Positions 22,091 through 34,458 of a DNA stretch of 64,000 nucleotides are shown here, piece after piece (the stretch's first letter is position 1; each line of letters begins with the position of its first letter). Both the position numbers and the translations under genes were made by a program. Source of the stretch: Zonotrichia leucophrys gambelii (taxonomy: Eukaryota; Chordata; Aves; Passeriformes; Passerellidae); the NCBI RefSeq assembly GCF_028769735.1, contig NC_088200.1:73401894-73465893 (forward strand), given 5' to 3'. The notes beneath the pieces are model-generated. The model had not been told where the DNA came from, did not search any database, and saw only the letters and a program-made list of their open reading frames with translations.

Positions 22091-24929
22091 ATGACGACCA
22101 GAAGATCACCAGCTGGCTGTGAGTTTGATGCCCTTTATCCATTGCAAGAAGAGCTGAGACTTCCAGCACCCTTCCACTTGTCCCATTTGTAGACAAGCAT
22201 CTCTATCAAATGCCTTTTCCTCCCACATTTGCTGTGGGTCTACAGCAAAGACCAAAACAGTAGTAGTCTGCTCTAGATTCCCTTAAGTATGTTTGCCAGC
22301 TCACCAGAATGAAGCTGGGTAAGGAGGGGACACTCTGACCCACAGAGGGCTGTTCTCAGATATTTAGTTGGAAGCCAAGACTCTGAAGAGTGCTTAGAAG
22401 GTTCTGGTGTACTCCAAACAGGAATTTTCCTTGAGGAAACAGATCCATTCTCCAGGCGAAACAGGATAATGGTGCAATAAAATGACCTTTGCAGAGTGGG
22501 AAAATACGTGTATCCCATAGTCCAGCCTTGACTGAAATCGTATTTATTTCCCAAAAATTCCCTTCTGAAAGGAATGTGATCAGAACCAAAAGTTAAATCT
22601 GCTGTATGCATGATAAAAGAGCATATTCAGATACTGGAGACTGTGTGTGGGGGAAAATTATTGTGTGCTACCAACAGAAGGATACACATAGTGCTTGAGG
22701 TGGTAATTGCAGCATTGGGTCTCATTTTTGTCACTGTAAAAGCTTCCTTGAGAAATGTGCTTCTCATCTGGCCTTGGGCAGGCAAAGGGATTTCTCCAGC
22801 TTTCTTTGAACAGGGCTGTGTTGGAAAAAGCTCAGTCCAGCCTAGTTAAACTGCCTGCTAAAATTACAGCCAGTTGGGGAGCTGGCTATTAAAAAATCTT
22901 GAATGAGCTGCGTTTCCTCCTGATGCTCATTGCCTTGTCTGCTGGGAGAGCCTGTGCTTGGTCCAGCAGGCAGCTCTCCATTTTTTTCCCCCTCTCTCAC
23001 CCAGGCTGCTCTGGCTTCATCCCAAACTTGCCAGTGCCTCACACGCATCTGATGCTCAGCTCTGGATCCATCACATCTGCCAGCTTCACTTTTGGCACTC
23101 AGTGGGTGAAAGCCCTGCTTTTAAGGGTTTTTTCCTGTCTTTTTACAGGGAAGAGATGCAGCACATGGGGCTCCCTGTGTCCCACTGTGCCACCAGAGCC
23201 CACTCCTCTGAGGGACAGCATCTGAGGGAAAGCAGGGATGGCAGCTGTGGGTGGTTTTGTTTCTTGGCAGAAGAAACCATCTGTAGGTTTTAATTGAACT
23301 GTCTCTGGATTTGCACCATTGGGCACGACAGCAGAGTCCAGCCCTGGAAGCCACAGACTACCAGTAGTCTTCTGAGTGAAGTATGAGTAAGGGAATGGAT
23401 CAGCACCTGTGGACTGATTATAGATTTTGATGTGGTGCCATGGCCAGGATCCATGCCAGTAAAAATCCTTATAAAACGTGTGGACAAAATTTACTGCATA
23501 CCTGCCGTAATCAGTTTTAAAATCACAATGTTTTTCTCAGTTTTCATTGATTTTTTTTTCCTTTCTGTTTTTGTCTTAAGAAAATGGTAGGAGTGCGATT
23601 TCATTTTTAGATCAAAGTTATAAACCCTCAAGAATCCATCTGAAACTTATAAATGCTCAGTTTTGTTTTACATTGAGATAATTAAAAAATACCAAACTAT
23701 ATATGTATTTTAATTGGGATTTGAAGAATGACTCCCAGTCACATACCTTGTAAACTAAGTTTCATTGAGCAATAAAGCTTGGTTAAAACAACTTTTGAAA
23801 AAGGGTTTTTTTTTTATTAAATGAAATACTTACAAACTGGTGAATATTATAATCAGGTAGAAATTGCTGCCTGAGGAGGGAAAAATCCCTGTATTTGAAA
23901 AAAAAGAGTGAAAGTTCTTTGTTTCCATTAATATATGTTCCTATTTTGTCATAACCTACAAAAGTCACCATGACAAGTGACTAAAACAGAGAAAAGTGGT
24001 TTCACTGTTGAATTCTAACAGTTCTAAATCCCAGAATAACTGCTCTGGGTTGCCTCTGGGCATGTTCATACAGCAGGTAGGATGGCTCTTCTGAGGAAAC
24101 CTTGCTCTGGAAGCCTCCCTCAGCATTTTGAGGGAGGTGTAATCACTCTGCCTCTGCTGTCACCCAGCAGCAAACCACTTGCCAAGGTCTTAAAGCGGTT
24201 CTGAAATGATGAGGAAAGGACGCTCGCCCTGGCGTCAGACCCATTTCCCTGTGAACGTAACCCAAAATATGGGCCGTGTCAGCACTCTGGTGAGGCTGGA
24301 CAACGAGCAGCAGTGAGTTTGGATTGGGTTGGAGCGGGTGGAAGTGGGGTGGATTGACCTGCCTGCCCTAAGCTGGGCTACAGCCACACCTGAGCATCAC
24401 CTGAGCTTCTCCTCGCACAGCTGGATCTGCACAGAACTGACCCTGGCACAGCTCCTGCTGCCCAGTGCAGATGCCCTGGGGCTCTCAGCCTTTTTTTGTG
24501 GTGCAGTTCCTCTGTCTGGGGCCCAGTGAACAATTCCCTCTGACAAAGCACCCCATGAACACAGTCAGCTGGCTGAGACCAAGTTGTGCAGCTTCATGGC
24601 GGCGTTGTGCACATCTGCGCTGTGCTTTACAACTCAAGAGAGGCTCAAACAACTGTTGTCTCCTCTCCCATCGAGCTTCCAGCCCCCACCAAATTCTCCT
24701 TAACTTGACACATCCTGCACAAAACTGCCGAGCTCCCTGGGACCTGGAATATGGCCAAGTATCTTTTCATTGTAAAGCCACAGACAGAGACGTGGAAGAT
24801 TCATGCACAGATTTCTAAACCATGCCCTGCTTAAGGGGCAGAAGAAAAACCTTGTTGCTTGCTGGAAGTCAAGCCAGAACACTCATCGTTTTTATTATTT
24901 ATTTCCAGGATTTCCAACCTTTTGAATTT
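22091..24929. other. Unique non-coding sequence
   Basis: No gene recognised. 22890-23300 is GC-moderate with overlapping open frames of about 110 codons on the plus strand, none with a domain. 23480-23980 is AT-rich. Confidence 0.6.
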
Positions 24930-25210
24930 TAATCCCTTCCATTTATTTTTTAAAAGCATAATCACAGCTTGCGTATATGATCATAAAACCCAATAAATCT
25001 GGGGAAATGCCCAAGAAGCCAACAGAGGAATATCAGCTTGTATCTCTCAGGAATCCTTAATTGCAACTCTTATGAGGTTTGCAAGGCCTGCTGTTTCATT
25101 GCAATCATTATGAAGCCAGCTGAGGCTTGCTTAAAACTACCTTGAGTGGTGGATTAATCTAGACTAATAAAGAGTTTTCACACAATCATTGTTTTCAAAC
25201 AATGTCTGTT
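24930..25210. promoter_or_regulatory. Candidate conserved non-coding element
   Basis: AT-rich block with many TAAT/ATTA cores (CCTTAATTGC near 25056, GCAATCATTATG near 25101, GGATTAATCTAG near 25152) and an inverted pair AACAAT/ATTGTT-type near 25187-25204. It looks like a typical vertebrate non-coding enhancer, but conservation is untested. Confidence 0.25.
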
Positions 25211-27545
25211 GTGAAAAAAAAAAATCTTTTTTTCCTTGGTTGTGAACAACTAAGTGAATAAAAATACTTATATTTTGTTCCTAAAGAGTGGGCAAAAGGG
25301 GAGTAAGGTACAAGGGTTAGGAAACATTAGAAAATAAAGAAAAAATTGCTCAAAAGTTAATGCAAAGTACTGTTATAATGTGCAAAAATGTGAAGGACAA
25401 AAGCAAGTTGGCTGTTCTAGAACCTTCAGATGTTCTGTAGGTAGAGTGGTGAGCCAGTGACAAAGAAAGAGAAACTTAACTAGCCATCACCATAAGGACA
25501 AACAAATGTTTCTGATGGATGCTGTGTGTGTAATTTAGTAATGCTGCTCACTGGACACTCTGTGCCTCTGCCCAGCTGACCCTTTGGAGCTCTAAGCCCA
25601 ACTCTGACCACAGGGATTTGACTCACTGAGAATTCCTCGAGGCTGCAGACCCTGTGCTGTTGTCACTTGTGAGCACAGACAGCAAGAGGAACAGATATTC
25701 TGCTACTCTGGTTAGATCACACCTTCAAAGGATGAGGGGCAAACCAAAAAACCTGCTCAGTGTAAGCATGGCTGTGTCCATTTGGGAGCTTTTCTGGGGC
25801 AGTGGTGGGAATGAAAGGGAGTAACTTTATCTGCTGAAACACTGTGGAGGAGATGAGGTGTTTGTAGGAGAGTGGTAAAAGAGAATAAACAGGGTAGGTA
25901 GCCAGTTTCAGATGAAAGAGGTTAAATGAGAATTGTTGGGTTGGTTTTGCACAGCTTGCACCAGAAGTTTGGAATCCTGACCAGTGTTCCAGTCTCTACA
26001 TCAAGAAAATTTATAGCAATCTGCACATCTCTTACTTTCTTCACAAGTAGCACCCTCAGTAAAATGTTGACCTCATCTGAGCCACTGCACTTCTTCCAGT
26101 GCATCTTCTGCAGTGCAAAGCATAACCAGAACTCAGTCACGCTCTCTGGATCTGGCTGGGGAAAGACCAAATGAACAGCCTGCAAACCAACCACTGAACT
26201 GTGTCATCTTCCCTTTCAGGTTATTGCATCCCAAGGGTTTTTTATTTTTGCTGCTGGTAGATGCAGAAGGCCCTGCTCCAGTTGCTCTGCACTGCTTTAA
26301 TCCCAGCACTGCTGTGCTTTGGGGAAGTGTTCCTGTGGCTGCATTAATTAGTGACTTAAAAGTCTTCTCAGAAGGCTCAGAGAGACTGAGAGGAAGTGAG
26401 ACAACTGCTCCAGCACAAAATAAACTTACAGAAATTAAAGGTCCAAAGAAAACACTTAAAAATTGAAAGCTCTGTCACCTCGGTGCTCAGGAGGAGGTCA
26501 GTGCTCTGTGGACAGCATTAAATGCAGAGCCAGGCACATCTCAGAAGCTTTCCCATCTCTGTCCTTAGATGGAGGCCTTGGTGCTGGATTCTCTCATGAT
26601 AAATCCAGGGATGAACTCAGTGGGAATCAGCTGGGGTTAGGGTCTGATGGTGATGCTGGTATAAATCACATGAAAAGAATGCATTGGCCCAGCATTTGTC
26701 AAGAGATCTAGGCAATTGTGAGTATGTCTTTAAAAACACCAGAGGTTGAAGTTTTCAAAGATCCCTACTCTGCTGGCTGCATAAACACACACAAATGCCA
26801 CAGTGGCACACTGGCATTTACTCCATGAGCAGACATGACAAATGCTGGGGGAAAAAGTTGCAAATAATTTAGGGCCACTCCAAAAATACTCACAGATTTG
26901 TGTTGTTGACCAACCTGTTCTTCCAGGTGTGGCAGTTTTGTGTGTTTTCCTGGTTGCCTTGATGAGCAGTGCAAACTCAAATGCAGCTGCATGAAAACGT
27001 CCTGGATGTCCTGCTGAGGACAGGGAGCCTCTGAGACTTCTCAGGCTGATTTGCCACGGCAGCAGGGAGGTGGATTTGGTTTTCAGGTGGTTGTTACAGT
27101 CCGAATGGGATGACAGTGCTGTCTCATATGGATTTATGCTGTTACTGTAAATAAACCTGGGGGATGAGGCACATTTTTGACCTGCTCTGGCTGGTGCCTA
27201 CTGATGACTGCTAAACCCTGCTAATCAAAGGTGACATCAGCACTGTGCTAACTGGGGCTAGAACATTCCAGAAAAAAAAACAAACAAAAAAACCCCAAAC
27301 AAAGACATGACATATAAAATACATTCCAACACATCAAATATTTCCAATATACAGTGTGTCACATTAATTCACTACCATGCATATTCACTGCAAGATTAAT
27401 GATCTTGAAAGAGATTAAGATCTTATTTATTTCTTCTGGTTTGAGTTTATCAATAAGTCCTCTTCTGGTCAGTGAAAGCAGCTGTGCAGTGGTGGTGTGG
27501 GAGAGCAGCAGGGGAAGCTAGGTGGAAAAGCCACAGCAGGAGCAC
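25211..27545. other. Unique non-coding sequence
   Basis: No gene recognised. A 90-codon minus-strand open frame at 25922-26194 overlaps an 82-codon plus-strand frame, and neither shows a known domain. Confidence 0.6.
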
Positions 27546-28325
27546 GGCCTTGTCCTGTGTTGCACGACGTGTCTGGGGTGTGTATTCTATCACCATCTGT
27601 TAGAGGTGTGGCTCTGTTATCTTCTGTTAATTGGGCAGTTCTCTTCATCTCTTCCACAACCCACCTTCCCTCCAGGAGGTGGGCCTGTTCATGGGCCATT
27701 AATTATTAATTATCTTCTGTTAATGTGCCATTGAGTGCCACAGCGTGGCTGATAAAATTCCATCATCCCACATTGTGAGAAGATCTGCCCAGAGGGAGGA
27801 GCCAAGCATTCCTAAGTGGATAGAAGCTGAGATTTGGGATACCACAGTCAGGGCTTTTCCAATTAAATTCCCAGAGGACCAGCTTTCTTTTCCAGCTTTC
27901 TTCCCAGGGGAAGACCAGGCCCATCTGAACAACCACTGGTTCTTCAGAGGAAGACCACAGCCTTCTACAGGATCACTGCTTCAACAGAACCACATCTGCC
28001 TCTCCAGGAGGATGGCAGCCACCATTTCAATTGGATTGCTACCAATTCCCTGACCAACAGGGTGTCTGTTGGAATGTTGGAGGACATCAGACAGACAATG
28101 GACTTTGGACTTGGTTAACATCAAGAGATTTGAGAACAGGATGCCTTGGCAGAAACAAACTGAACTTTGAAAATTAGACCTATATTGCAAGAAGATGAAA
28201 TCAAACAGGTTGATTTGAAAATCCCATTAAACTCTGCAAGCAAGAGATGTTGTTATATGCATAACTTTGTGTATGTGATTTTAACCCAATCATTGTAGTA
28301 CACATTACTAGTCTCCCTGAAATAG

Positions 28326-28333
28326 TATATAAG
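28326..28333 (+). promoter_or_regulatory. TATA box of the nested LTR
   Basis: TATATAAG, 14 bases before AATAAA within the nested LTR, in the place expected for the U3 promoter of a short LTR. Confidence 0.6.
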
Positions 28334-28346
28334 CGCTTGTATCGAC

Positions 28347-28352
28347 AATAAA
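28347..28352 (+). terminator. Polyadenylation signal of the nested LTR
   Basis: AATAAA about 52 bases before the end of the nested LTR, the usual place near the R/U5 boundary. Confidence 0.65.
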
Positions 28353-28482
28353 GTTGGATTCTGATCACCGACGCAGTCTTCCCCATCTCTCTCCATCCCT
28401 GAGAGGTGTCAGGTTGTATCCTGACTCTGTCAGTGTTGTTTTGTATTACTGCATTGTTTATTTTACTTTTACTTTCTTCCCT

Positions 28483-28488
28483 AATAAA
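28483..28488 (+). terminator. Polyadenylation signal of the outer LTR
   Basis: AATAAA about 155 bases before the end of the outer LTR, which fits plus-strand orientation. Confidence 0.65.
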
Positions 28489-28643
28489 GAACTCCTTCCT
28501 GCTCCATATCTTTGCCTGAGAACCCCTTAATTTCAAAATTATAATAATTTGGAGGGAGGGGGTTTACATTTTTCCATTTCAAGGGAAATGGAAAATGCCT
28601 TCCTGCCTTCCTTAGCAGACACCTCTCTTTTCAAACCAGGACA

Positions 28644-31600
28644 AGCCTTTATCACTCACCTGACATGCACCAGCCATGATCCTCTGGTCTTGCCTTCCAG
28701 CCACATCCCTTCTTCTCAGAGCCCTTCTTGCTCTGTGTGGGTGTGATTGGTGCCCTCTTGGCTATCTCAACAACTTCGAGGTTTCCACCACCTTAAACAA
28801 CAGCATGAGAGGAATTTTGAAGCCTGAGGGGGAAGTTTGTGCTATCGTGCTCAGTGGGAGATATATGGCTACCAAATCTATGTGCTTTTGTGTTCCTTGC
28901 CTGGAAAAAGGCTTCACTTTGGCCATATCCACTAAGAGCACTGCAGGCAGCCCCGGCCTGCACTGGCCAAGCTTTATGAAGCCTGTGAGACATCAAGAAA
29001 ATATGTACCCAGCACTGTGCCTGAGATAATAATGCAGTGCAGGGCACAAATGACCATGGGGGCAACTGATTTCCAGTTGACGCAGGGGGAGCTGAGATCT
29101 GGTCAGCCATGCACTGTGCACATGGTTTCATCTTCTGTGCTTTGGGGCAGCCTAAACAAACCATCAGGGGCTGAAAGGGCAGAAGGGAGAGAGCTGCAGC
29201 CCTGTGCAGAGCCTTGATGAGATATTTTGCCCTGTTTACATCCATTTTCTGCCCTGCTCCTGTTTCTATCAGCATAAAGGAGAGGAGAATTGTGACTTTC
29301 CTTCCAGAGTTTTTAAAACCTGAGGAAAGACAAGCAGAAGAGTGGAAAGAAGGAAGATTTTGGATAAAGAACAGGGTGGGAGAGAAGCTAAAAGCATCTC
29401 GGTTGCTGTGTATGCAGAGGAACCAGATGAGGAGTGGTGGGGCACAGTCAGAGAGAAAGCTGGCAGCAGCACAGCTCCTGTTGAAGAGGAGGAGAGGGCA
29501 GCCCAGCAGCACTCCCTGCTCCATTTAAATGTCAGCAAGGTAGCTTCCACCAAAAGAATGCCTCCTGAGGGGGGAGAAAAAAAGCAGAGTGTCAAGACCA
29601 GCTGGCAGCTTGAGAAAAAAACAACCGTGCAGCTGAACAGCACCACTGGGAGCACTGGGCGGCTGCCCCGGCCTCCTCATCCTCACTATTCAAAGCCTGT
29701 AAAAGAATAATAAAAGGTGCTATAAAGAGAAGACAAATCTCAGGCAGGCAGAGCAGCAGTGGGACTGGGCAGGAGGAGCAGGCAGGGCTGGACTCCTGCA
29801 GCTGTGTGAGCGTTTTAGGGTCTTGCAGAGGTGGCTGGCTTTGGAGACATGCTTTCTGTCTCCAGAGGTGACAGGGCCTGCCCATGACCTCGCACCACGC
29901 GGGGGTCAGGCCCTGCTGCTGATCAAAAATGCATGAGGGTTGGCCTGTCCCTTTGTTTTCCTGGTGGTTTTCATCTGCCAGAGTGCTAAAGAAATGCTGG
30001 AGGATGGGGCTGTGCCTGTCAAGGGGCTGGTCTGGAAACCTTCACGTGGCAGCCTCAGCCTGGTCCCAATCTCCATCCGCCTCCACGCCTTCCTGCTGGT
30101 GCTACTGCTGCCCCACGGTCCTGGAGAGCCTGAAAGTGCCACCACCAGAGGCACCTCAGCAGTGTCACTCACCACAGCCCTTCATTTTTGAACGACCTGA
30201 TCCACAAAAGTTACCTGCTCAGTCCTGAGGAGGAGCTGGAGATGAAATTTCACCCAGGCAGGGAGATAATTTTCCCTGTCTCCAAAACAGGAATGCTGGA
30301 GAAGGACAGATTCCTCCAGGCAATAAAGGCTAGGAAGGAAATTGTTTTTGAAGGCCAAAAGCCTATTCTTTCCAGATTTAGGCACAGTGATAAACATCAA
30401 AAGGAAACAATGGATACCCACTTCTGCAGGTGTTTCCTTCATACTTAACAGCTCCCCTCCAGCCTGTTGGGAATACTGCTCTTGCCTATTGTTTGGTAAA
30501 TTCCAAGAATCATATTTATATCCATCATGTGAAGGACTCCTTTGCTGGGTACATATTCCCCTGTGTGTGACTATAGTGCTGTGCCAGCTGGGACACTGGG
30601 GAAGCCAAACCCCAGCCAGCTTCCCCAGACCAAAGCCCAAGGACTCCAAGTCCCTGCACACTTCAAGATATTCTCATCTTCCTCTGCTCAGAACGTGGAA
30701 AACAGCGTTTCATTCTGTGGACATTCTGTTCCCCAGCGCTGGAAAACATTTCTTCAGGCTCATCACCACCACACCAGCAGCAGGACCTGCTCTAGATTGC
30801 TGCAGCTGACCTGGAGTAACACGCCAGGAACAAAAGCCAAACATTTGAGAAGGCTACCCAAGGAGAGGGAGTTGGCCTTCTCAAGCACAGCTCGGAAATT
30901 TTCCTAACCAAAAAGAAACGTTGGATAAACACCTTGGGAAGATGAGCTCATCCTTGTGATGAGCCCTCCTCCTGGAATTTTCTGTCTCCTCCTTGGCATG
31001 GGGGACTGAGACAAGTAACAGAAGACAATTTCTGGAAACAAAAGTCAGAGGAGGGAAAAGTTTTAGGGATATCCAACTCGGCATGTTGGTGTGTGCATGT
31101 CAGTAGATTAGGCAATGCCTTTGGGAGGTGTCACTAATATTTTTTTCTTTATATATGATATATAAATAATTATTTCATAGCTTTTCCATGCATTACTTTA
31201 AACTTCCTACAGCAGGAGATTGATATAAACATAGAAATTTTCAGGTAGGGAAGCTGAGTCTCTGTTTCCTAAGTAACATGGCAAAACAGCAGCACAGCTG
31301 GAGGAATAGTCTTCAAGCCTCTCAGTGAAATGTTCTCTTCCCACCTGTGCCCAAAGAAGTGTATGGAAGCTAGTGTGCTTACCTGGACACTCTGCAGCCC
31401 TAAAAAAAAGAACTGCCTGCCCAATGCAGTTGGAGTTTGTTAAGACACCACAGAATCTAAACCAAGCCTTGAGATTCCCAGTTTCCACCTTCTGAGATCT
31501 GGAACGCACAGCTCAGGTCAGCCACTATGTTTTAAAATGGCAAAAGGACCATCCACCAGGAGGAAATGAAATTATAACAACAGAATTCCAAATGATTCAC

Positions 31601-32659
31601 TCTCCCAATAGATCCTCCTATTAAAAAAAAACCAAAGCCAACAAACTTTTCTTTTTTTTGACTGTGTGGGAAATGAAGGCATTCAGCTCTATTCAGACAG
31701 AAGGTCTGTCTGGCAGAGGAGTTGCTCTCCATGATACAATCTCTGATGGCCCATCTGTGACAGACATCAGTAAATATTTCATAGATACCCCTCCAGAAGA
31801 AAGTGAAATGAAATCTCACCATCCCCACTACTTGCCACTTGTTCTGGGAGCCAGTCTCATCACAAAAACAAACAAAACCACAATTTTGCCTTAAAATTAA
31901 GCTCCAACTGAAGGCAAAATAAAGCCTTTCATAAAGAAAAGCAGCTAGCTATGTAAAAGATGGTTTTGTTGCAAGCAATGATGAAGCAGAAATGGGTTTC
32001 CATCTCAGAAAAACTCCTCAGTTCACAGGTCGCTTTTTAACCAACTCCCTGTTTACAACATACCATTTTCCAAATCCATGTGGAATCCAAATTTTTACCT
32101 CAGTGTTTTTGTGTAGTGGTTAAACTGTGCATTTGTAAAAGATAGAAGACAACACATATTAGTCAGCAGAGGGAAACTTTAAAAATTTATTATTTATAGC
32201 CTTTTCATTTATTAATTTTAATAGTGCTCCTCAGCCTTTGTTTCTGAGCACTTCCCAGAGGTCAGTCACGAGCAGTGTGTCCTCACTGCTGAGACACTGA
32301 GCAGAGGCCACAGGGCAAAACCTCAGATGGAAATGGGAACTGATCCCCAGACCTCTGGAACTCCTCTCCTTTGTACCACGCAGATGACTGGTCTCCTTTA
32401 CCCTCCCACCCCCACCCTTGGCTCCTCCAAGCGTTTCACATGTCAATCCCACAAAAAACTGACAACAGTCCTTAATTTCAACAAGCATGTGCCACCAAAG
32501 CACAATGAGATCATTCACAGCGCTCGGAGTGAAGCAGGTGGGGTGAGCCCTTTTCCGGGTTGGCTATGTCATTTTGGCATGAGCTCTCTGTTGCTTCATG
32601 GAGCTGAAACAAGATGTGTGAGGAAGGCTGACTTGTTTACAGCATCTCAATAATTAATA
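28644..32659. other. Unique sequence with some long open frames
   Basis: No gene recognised. A 243-codon minus-strand open frame (28793-29524) overlaps plus-strand frames at 29214-29528 and 29342-29710; the last ends in TAA directly before an AATAAA-like word at 29708. Purine-rich composition at 29270-29600 may explain the openness. An 86-codon plus frame at 30188-30448 looks protein-like but matches nothing I can name. 31130-31190 and 32160-32230 are AT-rich. Confidence 0.5.
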
Positions 32660-32920
32660 ACCATTGCTGGAAAATGTTTCTAGACGTACACGCACCGAGT
32701 CCCGAAGCATGACACGCGCTTTGATTCATGTGCGACACGCGCTCCCTGATACATAAAATTCTCAGTGGCCTGGAGTTTGTCAGCCTGTTGATTCTGCTGA
32801 AACATATGTTGGTCTATTGAGGGAGCTGCGTGATGAGCAATTTCAAAAATGTCCCAATTTGGAAATGTAGCTGCAGACAGTGTTTTAGAGGAAGTGCTGT
32901 GTGATTGAAAGCTGAAGCTG
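32660..32920. promoter_or_regulatory. Candidate conserved non-coding element with paired CpG-rich motif
   Basis: Two exact copies of GACACGCGCT at 32711-32720 and 32734-32743 sit in a block with other CpGs (TAGACGTACACGCACCGAG near 32682) and AT-rich flanks. CpG-dense words kept in AT-rich DNA suggest constraint or recent origin. No coding frame crosses it. Function unknown. Confidence 0.35.
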
Positions 32921-33479
32921 CACCATGCAGTTCAAATTAGATTTGGACGTTGTGTGTGCACTGTCAGTTTGGAGAACTCTTCACATGCTTGCCAGAGGTT
33001 TATAGGACACATGGGTATGAGCCACAGACAACATCTAGTCCTCCAGTTTCTATTTAGTTTTAATCAGACACAAATATCCTTCCTTTTAAACACAAGGAGA
33101 AGGGACCTTATTTTTCAACAGGGAACACAGAAAAGAGCAGGGGTGGAAGGAGTGAGAGAACAGCTTATTCCTGCATAATCTTTGCTCTTCACATGATCCT
33201 CAGCCTGCTGATCTCAGTTAGTTCTGGGAAGAGCAGAAACCAGAGCTAGCAGCCTGCAGGTTGTTTGGAGAAGAGAAATAAAACAATTGGTTTGGAACCA
33301 GCTCCTTTCTCATAACCTCATTTGTTTCATTCACCAGCTGTTTTTCTGAAAGGTGGTGAAGCAATAAAACACACCCTTGATTACCCTTTCCTTCTCAAAT
33401 CTTTTCAGTCTTTTTTTTTTTTTTTTGAAGTTGCAGGAGTGTGAGAAAACCCAGTTGCATTCAGGGTCTGGTCCAGCAC
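32921..33479. other. Unique non-coding sequence
   Basis: Nothing recognised apart from a T-run at 33411-33426. Confidence 0.6.
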
Positions 33480-33640
33480 CCATTGCCCTCAGCGGGCTTT
33501 GAACAACATCCACGGGCCTGGGTTTGCAGAAATCTGGATTGCAAAAAAAGCGCTTAATCACATTAGCCGAAATCCTGCTGATTTCACTGCAAACTTTTTC
33601 CACCACGCTCGTTAAAGATGAGGGTGCTGTGAGCAATTTT
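33480..33640. promoter_or_regulatory. Candidate conserved non-coding element
   Basis: Contains AAAGCGCTTAATCACATTAG near 33548 and CCACCACGCTCGTTAAAG near 33601, with CpGs among TAAT cores. Enhancer-like by composition only. Confidence 0.22.
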
Positions 33641-34401
33641 CCCTTCACTGCCTACGTTTAAGTTCAGCACAGCAAAGAAAGCTCAAGCTGAGCTGGGGCC
33701 CAGTTGATTCCAATGGGATTAAGCATTTATTTACAGGCAGGCATGTGTGTAAGCACCTTCCTGGATTACAGCCTCACACTGACTCAGGTTGAAATGAGTG
33801 TGCCTGTGCTGAAACAGGGCTTTATTGTCCTTTGAACTGAAGGCTGTATGTCTTGGTGTCTTGCTCCCTCTGCTTTGATGGTTGCACTGAAGGACTTTGT
33901 GGGTTCCTACAGTAAATCTGGCTCCATGGAAGTCACAAGGAACTTTTTTTTCCATGAAGTTAACGTTCACTTTCTCCTGCATGAGACAGTGGAAGAATTT
34001 AAGGTTGACTGGCATGCTTGTGGCAAATTATATATATATATATATTTTAAATAGCCCCAAACCACAAATAATTGAGATCCAAATCTACATTTGATATAAA
34101 GGAGGCCAGATTCTTTTATATTTGTTTTTTTTTTTTCCTGTGAGCAACTATTATTTGATAAAGGAGTTTTAATCAAAAAGTACATATCAACTGTGCTTTC
34201 ATGACTACACTGGCCTTCTACCAACTATATGTAAATTAGAAAATGATATGTAAATCGTTTTGCATGGACCATCTCCCATCTCCATCTCCCATCTACCATC
34301 TCCCAAAACTGTTCCACAGTCTACCCTTCTGGTGGAACACAGTGTTGCAAAAGTAAATCAGAAAAAGACAAAAGAAAGAAAAATAATTTCAAAGATGGCC
34401 A

Positions 34402-34402
<1 letters not shown>
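33641..34402. other. Unique non-coding sequence
   Basis: No gene recognised. A short TA microsatellite lies at 34029-34045, and CCATCTCCCATCT-type units (four imperfect copies) lie at about 34268-34305. Confidence 0.6.

Positions 34403-34456
<54 letters not shown>
34403..34456. repeat. ATT trinucleotide microsatellite
   Basis: About 18 uninterrupted ATT units. It gives polyleucine (plus) or polyisoleucine (minus) in open frames, which are artefacts. Confidence 0.97.

Positions 34457-34458
<2 letters not shown>

Larger units (their letters stand above)
28067..28404 (+). mobile_element. Nested solo LTR inserted in the outer LTR
   Basis: A 338-bp insert bounded by an exact 6-base duplicate GGTGTC at 28061-28066 and 28405-28410; removing it rejoins the outer LTR across GGTGTC. 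It starts TGTTGG and carries a compact promoter and polyadenylation module near its 3' end: TATATAAG at 28326-28333 and AATAAA at 28347-28352. The last two bases are GA rather than the canonical CA, so the 3' end is mutated or the boundary is offset slightly. The 6-bp duplication fits an ERVK/betaretrovirus-like class (inference). No internal retroviral genes are present. Confidence 0.82.
27551..28643 (+). mobile_element. Solo LTR (outer), interrupted by a second LTR
   Basis: Ends form a perfect 7-base inverted repeat, TGTCCTG at 27551-27557 and CAGGACA at 28637-28643. The 5-bp flanks GGCCT (27546-27550) and AGCCT (28644-28648) match at four of five bases, which fits an ERVL-like target duplication. 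A polyadenylation signal AATAAA lies at 28483-28488, setting plus orientation. The 3' part (about 28440-28643) is a U5-type sequence I recognise from passerine LTRs. Without the 344 bases added by the nested element and its duplicated target, the original LTR is about 749 bp. No retroviral coding region adjoins, so it is a solo LTR. The family name is not assigned. Confidence 0.88.

Noticed and set aside
27745..28053. 102-codon plus frame
   Set aside because: It lies wholly inside the outer LTR.
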